The notes under the pieces are model-generated. The model saw only the letters and a list, made by a program, of their open reading frames with translations. It was not told the origin of the DNA and ran no database searches. 64,000 nucleotides of DNA from Siniperca chuatsi (lineage: Eukaryota; Chordata; Actinopteri; Centrarchiformes; Sinipercidae), in NCBI RefSeq assembly GCF_020085105.1, contig NC_058055.1, positions 29,014,372 through 29,078,371 on the forward strand, read 5' to 3'. Shown here one piece after another: positions 58,301 to 64,000 of the stretch; position 1 is the first letter of the stretch; each line of letters opens with the position of its first letter. The position numbers and the translations under genes are program-made.

Positions 58301-61300
58301 GGTTTGTCTGTCCTTCGGCGTCCTGTTTACGCTCCACTGACTCACCATTCAACTCCCTTTAACATGAACAGTGTAGAAACTCTGTATGTGAACACAGTGA
58401 TGGTGTATTCTGTCATTATGACCTCGTACATACAGACTTTGTCCTTCTCTTGTCCCACAATTCCTCATGACACAGCACCGCCATATGTGTCCCTGTACTT
58501 CTATCTCAGCGAGGTCCTGTTGGACCTTTTTTCAGAGTGAGGTCATGTGACTGATGGAAGGTATTCAACGACCTATCACAGGGTCAGAAAGCTGTAACTG
58601 ACCGTTCTCTAAGCCCAACCCCCCTTAGTTACTGATGCTAACCTGCCTTTCTGTTATCACACAGCACATATTTTAATTAATTTGATGTTTATTTGATTGG
58701 GACAGATACAGTATACATAGAGATCCAAATTCTTTCAGTTTACTTTTAAAATGTTGACAATGTTGGTCTTTTTTGAGTTCAGTAGGCAGCTTATTCCATA
58801 TGTTAGCTCCCTTTATAGAAAAAGACATCTGGCCAAAGGAGGTATTCCAGTGTGATACTTTACAGTTCCCTGCAGTAGTGATCCTAGTGGACAATCCAAA
58901 GACTTGTAATGGTCTCACCATGAGAGCCTGAGGAGCCTGGCCATGTAAATGCAATGTTGTTATCAAAACTTAGCATATTCAGGTTTCCATGATGTGACAG
59001 TGGTGTGATCTTATTGGCCTTTTGTCCAGTATTTTTATTGCATGATTGTATAACCTCTCTAGGGGTTTAGTCACTGATGAACTTGCCTGCGACCATGAGG
59101 TAACACAGTAACTGAGGTGTGAGAAAATCATTGAGAGCAAATATATTGGCTGCCTCAAATGTTAAGACCAAAATACACCACCCGCCGAACGGCGTGCATC
59201 AAAACAGCTGCCACTATTATTTTCTATCCCCAACCCCCACACCGACGGTGGCTGGACGAACCGCCCCGGGACCCATCAAGCCACTGTCCTATTTCCGGTG
59301 TCGCTGCCCTTGAAAAAACACTTTTTTCCAGAGAAAAATCTGTTTTCTACTTCAATACAATGCTGGCACAACTACAGACGTTATTTACTAGTTTGTTGCT
59401 TGGTTTTCTCTGTAGTTTTAACAATTTCACTTGTGCCTGTATCTACAAGGGAAACATGTAAAAATAAATAAACAAATAAATAAACTCCACTCGCTGCTTG
59501 TACATCCCAGTTCCTGTGGCAGCTCAACTTCCTCTCCTTACCTCTTGCTTTCGCTGTCTCTCGTGTTTGCAGATCAGTGGATAAGCAGAGACAGCTGTTG
59601 AGGTTGAGAAATATGAGGGTCCAACGATAGACCGAGATATTTGACCTCAGAAACTTGATTGATTGACTGGTTGTTGATCTTAACATCTATTTCAATTGAT
59701 GTGGGCCGTCTTCCAGAGGAAAAACATATGGACACTGTTTTTTTGACATTAAGTGTCAAACATGAGTTTTCAAGCCAACGGGCTAATTGCTTCCAGGTGC
59801 TTTGTCAATTGGTCTGTAACTGCAATAGCTGTTTTTCCATAAGCGTATATGAGTGTATCCTCTGCGTACATCTGGAGACAAGCCCCAGGACATGATTCAG
59901 GAATGTATATGTATAAATGTTTATGTATAAACTAAAAAGTATCGGGCCTAGCGCCGATCCCTGGGATTCCTGTTTTGCTCTTTAAAAAAGAGGATTTTTT
60001 ATTGTTGATGATGACACATTGTTCACAGTTCAGAAGATATGATTCAAACCATGACAGGTTTTTTTTTTTAAGAGAAACTGTACTTGGAAAGTTTGGAGAT
60101 AAGAATGCAATGATTTACGATATTGAATGCTTTTTAAGGTCCAGGAAGACTGCCCCCACCAAGATCCCTTTGTCTATGTATGATTTGATTTTTTCCAAAA
60201 GGTTGAGTGCGTTGAAAACTTTGTCTTCAGCTAACTTGTTTTAACAAGTTAGTCGTGTAAAAGGGTCTTCAATATGCACTTGATGGTTACATACATGTTA
60301 TCATGCTAACAGAGGCTAAAGCTAACAGGTCCCAGGTAATGATATCATGCTAACAGACTGAGGCTAAAGCTAACAGGTCCCAGGTAATGATATCATGCTA
60401 ACAGAGGCTAAAGCTAACAGGTCCCAGGTAATGATATCATGCTAACAGACTGAGGCTAAAGCTAACAGGTCCCAGGTAATGATATCATGCTAACAGACTG
60501 AGGCTAAAACTAACAGGTCCCAGGTAATGATATCATGCTAACAGACTGAGGCTAAAGCTAACAGGTCCCAGGTAATGATATCATGCTAACAGACTGAGGC
60601 TAAAGCTAACAGGTAAAAAGTCAGCATCTTCACCAGTTGATGATCCATGTCGAAGACTTGTAAATAAAGAAAAAGCATTGTTCTTGTGTTGCAGTGTAAA
60701 GCTGCTTAATCCTGCTTAGCTAATATACTTGTTCTTATTTCCAAACAATACATTTAAAATTTTAACATTATAAAGGACTGAGGACTTTGAGGATGAGGAC
60801 TAACTGATGTGTTTGGCAAAGGTAATGCTATCTTAGCTAATTTGGCTGTAGATGGTGTAGTCCCTCATTCGTCCAGGAGTGTCCCATCGTAGAAAAGGTT
60901 TCAGTCGTAGAAATGGTGTTCTGAGATTCAATTTGCCAAATGTTTACCACAGTGTATTAACACCGTGGTCAAGCCAATCACATGCTAATTGGGTACTTAA
61001 CAGTGATGAGGGAGGTGCAGCCAGAAAACAATAGGCCTGATTACTGATTACTGGGCTATTATGGAAACAAAGAAGGTCAGTTTCAGGTGAAACTAGGCAG
61101 GTAAACAGCAGACACTCAGGTAGACTCCTTCCTGAGGGCGGGGCTTAAGCAACACAGAGTAGCTTAAATTTCTGAGTTCCCGTCCCATTTTTTCACAATT
61201 GAGAATGACTTCCGGATGGGAGCCGAAACGTCTTGATTCTGAAAACAGCGTCCAGACGACTACGACTGAAACCTTTTCTACGATAAGTTGGCTGTAGTTG

Positions 61301-62256
61301 CTGGAGTGTAAACTCCCCCAAATCCTATGAAGATCAGGACGCTAACATTAGTCTAAACTCTGATATCATCCAGGTGCGACTCCCACACAGTGTCCTGGAC
61401 GGGCTTTTTTTTTTAACATAACCTGTTCCTCTGGAAGCCCAGTACTCAGTTAAATGATGTTTTGAAACATACAGGAGCTGATTTTACTTATCCGAGTTCA
61501 CTGAATGATTCAAGTCTTCACCAGCAGAGAACAGACAGATCAATGAAGAGAAATTTCACAGTCTGATTATCAGCTCTGAGACAATAAACAACATGATACT
61601 AGTTAGCAAAACTATTAATCTTGTTATATTGCTAACTATTTCCTCTACGTTAAGCTACAACCCTTTAGCTGTGTGTTGAGCCACCTGTGGTGTTCAGGCT
61701 GGTCGGCTCAACTAGAAATACAGAACAACAATGTCGACAAGCGGCAGCTGCTGCGGCAACCACTCACTGTCTGAAAACACCATAAATGTCTACTGCATGT
61801 AATAAGCTAGTTAGCTGGAGTTGCTAATGTTAGTTTAAGTTAGAGCAGATAAACACATTGTTGAATCCATTCCTTATACGTTTGCTCTTGTGTTAAGGCT
61901 AGCGTAAAAAAACCCTCTTTGTATCCAGAGTATCTCACTGACTACAGCTCCATGTGCGCCGCTTCAACATGTGGAGAAACACAAACCCTGACCAGCTGGA
62001 CGCTTGCTGCTCGGGGGAGGGGTTTAGCAAAAGATCAATTGGCTAATCAGATATGTTTTAGGTGACAGGTATGACGTGATGGTACAGACTGGGTCACATG
62101 GGGCGCACTGCAGGTTAATCCAGCCCTGTTCAAACCACAACGTCTCATTTCTACACGTTTGTGTCTGCAGGTGTTCAATAAACCAGACACAACATGTAAA
62201 CAACAGAGCGACTGCAGGTCTGCAGGAAGGTCCTCGTAAGCCTGTGAGATTACAGG

Positions 62257-62296
<40 letters not shown>

Positions 62297-62349
62297 TCAC
62301 CGTCGTAGTTGACGATGAGGATGGCCAACATGTAATCCTTGCCCATCAT
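49495..62349 (-). CDS. apbb3: Fe65-like adaptor APBB3 (WW + two PTB domains)
   Basis: Cytoplasmic/nuclear adaptor that binds amyloid-precursor-type tails through PTB domains. Twelve coding exons on the minus strand: 62301-62349, 55528-55691, 55347-55405, 55209-55257, 53829-53978, 53452-53579, 51596-51710, 50752-50833, 50588-50671, 50172-50287, 49897-50076, 49495-49755. All junctions are in phase: 1437 nt, 478 residues (human about 486). The start [16 protein letters not shown] matches the human N-terminus; either Met may be used. WW domain at about residues 31-60 ([20 protein letters not shown]). PTB1 about 108-240 ([40 protein letters not shown]). PTB2 about 275-400 ([53 protein letters not shown]). 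The tail has [10 protein letters not shown] and ends [17 protein letters not shown], as in APBB3 rather than APBB1 or APBB2. The acceptor at 55405 is a NAGNAG site. Intron 1 is 6.6 kb and full of retroelement relics. Confidence 0.95.
52390..53327 (-). mobile_element. Penelope-derived fold-back element, copy D (longest)
   Basis: 938 bp in the apbb3 intron between exons 6 and 7, with an 11-bp duplication TGT(A/T)TTTAATG at 52379-52389 and 53328-53338. The minus-strand frame 52797-53039 carries the GIY-YIG core: [40 protein letters not shown], then [20 protein letters not shown] and REKSWFERV. This is the nuclease type fused to RT in Penelope-like elements. The arms of about 250-300 bp are inverted. 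The left arm lacks about 45 terminal bases. The switch between arms lies at a small hairpin (ATAAACTACATTGCT and AGCAATGTAGTTTAT) near 52998-53045. The right end is about 125 bp from exon 6. Confidence 0.85.
55172..55201. repeat. (TTG)n microsatellite at apbb3 exon 4 donor
   Basis: About ten TGT/TTG units on plus, (CAA)n on the gene strand, starting seven nucleotides into the intron after the donor GTAAGA of exon 4 (55209-55257). Confidence 0.95.
55300..55343. repeat. (TG)n microsatellite at apbb3 exon 3 donor
   Basis: About 22 TG units on plus, (CA)n on the gene strand, beginning at about position +4 of the intron after exon 3 (donor reads GTAACACACA). Intron 3 is only 89 nt (55258-55346), so this tract fills half of it. 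Confidence 0.95.
56860..56893. repeat. (TA)n microsatellite
   Basis: ATATATATAT run in apbb3 intron 1, interrupted once by TTTT. No further significance is seen. Confidence 0.9.
57180..57650 (+). mobile_element. Restriction-endonuclease-type LINE, C-terminal relic with internal deletion
   Basis: Same family as 31.66-33.52 kb. The frame 57185-57589 has [40 protein letters not shown] and [17 protein letters not shown], then jumps to [15 protein letters not shown], the start of the PD-(D/E)XK-type endonuclease. An expected stretch of some 150-200 residues between them is missing. The continuation [20 protein letters not shown] and [13 protein letters not shown] is in a shifted frame (57465-57656). 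It lies in apbb3 intron 1 in antisense orientation. Confidence 0.75.
58670..60245 (-). mobile_element. CR1/Jockey-like LINE fragment
   Basis: Minus-strand RT pieces in order: [20 protein letters not shown] with FLDLKK (motif A region, about 60110-60240), [13 protein letters not shown] (near 59960), [13 protein letters not shown] (near 59855, YAED instead of YADD), [20 protein letters not shown] with [13 protein letters not shown] (59574-59759), and [20 protein letters not shown] (58760-58830). Several frame shifts and stops show a dead copy. It lies in apbb3 intron 1, in the same orientation as the gene. Confidence 0.75.
60296..60613. repeat. 48-bp minisatellite (GGTCCCAGGTAATGATATCA)
   Basis: Six to seven copies of GGTCCCAGGTAATGATATCA followed by TGCTAACAGACTGAGGCTAA and AGCTAACA; two units lack the GACT(G)A block. 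It lies in apbb3 intron 1 directly after the LINE fragment. Sequence unrelated to the other 48-bp arrays. Confidence 0.92.
60852..61287. mobile_element. Penelope-derived fold-back element, copy E (shortest)
   Basis: 436 bp flanked by the 10-bp duplication TTGGCTGTAG (60842-60851 and 61288-61297). The left end ATGGTGTAGTCCCTCATTCG breaks off after GTTTCAGTCGTAG and jumps to internal sequence. The right arm is complete (GCTTAAGCAACACAGAGTAG, TTCCGGATGGGAGCCGAAAC, GACTACGACTGAAACCTTTT). The coding part is gone. It lies in apbb3 intron 1. Confidence 0.8.
62261..62295. repeat. (TG)n microsatellite at apbb3 exon 1 donor
   Basis: About 17 TG units on plus; on the gene strand (CA)n starting six to seven nucleotides into intron 1 (donor reads GTGAGACACA). 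See also the complementary tract at 62395-62459 on the other side of the exon. Confidence 0.95.
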
Positions 62350-62394
62350 GGCTCCGCCCTCCAACATGTGTGGTCCAATCAGCTGATCGCCCAC

Positions 62395-62407
62395 TCACAC
62401 ACACACA

Positions 62408-62459
<52 letters not shown>
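62395..62459. repeat. (CA)n microsatellite just upstream of apbb3 start
   Basis: About 32 CA units with two interruptions (CTCACA), ending about 46 bp upstream of the apbb3 ATG. On the gene strand it is (GT)n, either in the 5' UTR or the core promoter. Confidence 0.95.
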
Positions 62460-62461
<2 letters not shown>

Positions 62462-62751
62462 CCCAGATGACAGATGTTAAAGCCTCCTCCTGCCCGTCTC
62501 TCTCTCTCTCTCTGTCTGTCGGTCTGTCTCGGTGTCTCTTGTCCCTCCGTCAGTCCCTCCGTCAGACGACACCATCAGTCTTCTTCTTCTTTATTTTATT
62601 TCCGTCCCGGCGTTTTCTCTCTCCCTCTCTCTCTCTCCTCTCGTTCGTCCCTCCTCTCTCTCGCTCGTCCTCTCTCTCTCCTCTCTGTCTGATGAAGGAT
62701 GCTGTTTTCCTCCTCCTCCTCCTCCTCCTCCTCCCTCCTCTCTCTCTCTCC

Positions 62752-62862
62752 CCCCTGCTGATGTCATCACTCCCTCTCTCTCTCCTCCCCCTGCTGATGT
62801 CATCACTCCCCTCCCTCTCCTCCCCCTGCTGATGTCATCACTCCCCTCCCTCTCCTCCCTCG
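62752..62862. promoter_or_regulatory. Tandem repeat with three CRE/AP-1-like motifs upstream of apbb3
   Basis: Three copies of a 35-36-bp unit, CTGCTGATGTCATCACTCCC plus a CT-rich remainder. Each carries the palindrome-like TGATGTCATCA (62759-62769, 62795-62805, 62830-62840), close to the cAMP-response or ATF/AP-1 element. It lies 400-490 bp upstream of the apbb3 start codon. Function is inferred from the motif only. Confidence 0.4.
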
Positions 62863-63032
62863 ACCTTCACCGTTAGAAAACGTACATTTCCACAGCAACC
62901 ACAAACATGCGAGGAAAGAATAAATATTTGGGGGCATTGGAGATATTCACTCACACCATCATGTTTCAGAGTTAATGGTCCAACACCCACAAAACTCTCT
63001 TTTTAAGGTTTGGTGGGACACTGAAAATATAC

Positions 63033-63117
<85 letters not shown>

Positions 63118-63807
63118 AAATAGTGCTCCACGTTGCTCCCCTCCCTGCATGTGAAACGGGTTGGATCCTTGGAGAAGTTGCCAGATTGGTGACAGTTTCC
63201 TTTAGTTAAAGCCCAAATACACACAAACGCTGTTTTATGTGTATTGGCTGCATCATCATTTAATTATTTGTTGCCATGCGAGCAAGAATGAGTAAAGTGC
63301 TTCATGTACGTGTTTATCTTACTGGATGTTGTTGCTGGAGAACAGTAAGAACCTCTAAAGGTGAAGCCGAATCCGGTTTTCAGCATCACGTTTGTTCACA
63401 GATAAAACCCGAAAATGAGACGAGCAGCAGAAGACATGAAGTGATGAAGGTGTTTCTGTGTCCTCTCTGGCCTGCTTCACCTCCGACCACAGACAGCGTC
63501 ACTGAGAGTGTTCGGGCGTGGTCACAGGTGTAACCGCAGTGATGTCACAGTGTACCGGAGTACACCTGAACGTCACTGCAGCAGTGTGAGACGTTAAACC
63601 ACCGGAGGAGGTTACGTTACTCTTTGAATATGTCGAATGTGATCATGTGCAGGTGTGCTCTGCAAACACACCTTTCCCTCCTGCTTCTGCCACCTGATTG
63701 GCTGCTGCAAACTGACTGTTATCAAATCCGAGACTCATGATGTGACTCGAGTCCACCAGACTGATGTTAAAACTCAGCTGTCATGCACCACTATATACAT
63801 AGCACAC

Positions 63808-63853
<46 letters not shown>

Positions 63854-64000
63854 ATATATATAAAACACACAGTAATATGTCTTTAATTATGTCTTTAATA
63901 ATAGTATCAAAGTATTTCATAAAGTATGTCGTCATCCCAACATGCTTCACCTGAAGCTACCGCTGGATGACGTCAGAGTAGGTATGACACAGTGGCCACG
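62863..64000. other. apbb3 5' flank and spacer
   Basis: No gene is supported. (AT)n tracts lie at about 63030-63113 and 63808-63862; the rest is unique sequence without recognisable coding content. Confidence 0.5.

Noticed and set aside
52390-61287. Hammerhead ribozyme in the Penelope-derived arms
   Set aside because: Penelope-like elements are known to carry hammerhead ribozymes, and CAGATGACTACGACTGAAAC near the ends recalls the core, but the invariant CTGANGA is not met (CAGATGA, CAGACGA, CAGGTGA in copies) and I could not draw the stems.
1-64000. CRISPR array or bacterial operon
   Set aside because: All tandem arrays are direct repeats without unique equal-length spacers, and the genes are spliced vertebrate genes.

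Overview
The window looks like teleost (percomorph-type) fish nuclear DNA. It has intron-split vertebrate genes with GT-AG junctions, many fish-type LINE fragments (L2/CR1-like, Rex1-like and a restriction-endonuclease-type LINE), Penelope-like elements, and very abundant micro- and minisatellites. All product calls rest on reading conceptual translations and splice junctions by eye; no database search was run.

Five protein genes are supported. (1) An alpha-1B-type adrenergic receptor (adra1b, + strand) enters from the left edge: four exons between 2154 and 10405 encode TM3 through the C-terminal tail, and earlier exons lie outside the window. (2) A TIM/HAVCR-like immunoglobulin-mucin receptor (+, 15499-20329) has seven exons that join into a 242-residue open frame. 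(3) A second TIM-like gene (+, 24057-30825) has the same architecture, but its single Ig exon carries a one-base frame break. (4) A cystm1-like gene (-, 34082-37649) has four coding exons (139 aa), with probable 5' UTR exons near 39.5 kb and a duplicate near 43.1 kb. (5) A complete apbb3 (Fe65-like adaptor; -, 49495-62349) has twelve coding exons that join into 478 residues with one WW and two PTB domains. In human, ADRA1B, the TIM cluster, CYSTM1 and APBB3 all lie on 5q31-q33, so this is a compressed conserved-synteny block. The genes are neighbours by ancestry, not an operon or pathway.

Region by region: 1-1637 is an L2-like LINE with a 48-bp VNTR; 2154-10405 is adra1b with three large simple-sequence arrays in one intron; 10.4-15.5 kb is intergenic with dispersed repeats and a cluster of tRNA-like sequences; 15.5-30.8 kb holds the TIM pair; 31.6-33.5 kb is a LINE fragment split by a Penelope-derived insertion; 33.9-43.2 kb is cystm1 with its upstream exons and inserted LINEs; 43.6-46.9 kb is Penelope-derived and L2 copies; 49.5-62.3 kb is apbb3 with several retroelements in its introns; 62.35-64 kb is apbb3 5' flank.

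The most unusual structures are five copies of a short fold-back family that carries the remains of a Penelope GIY-YIG endonuclease frame (four of them with clear flanking duplications, the fifth with an imperfect one), simple repeats that begin only 4-7 nt inside several splice donors, and the paired loss of two TIM-specific cysteines in both TIM-like proteins.
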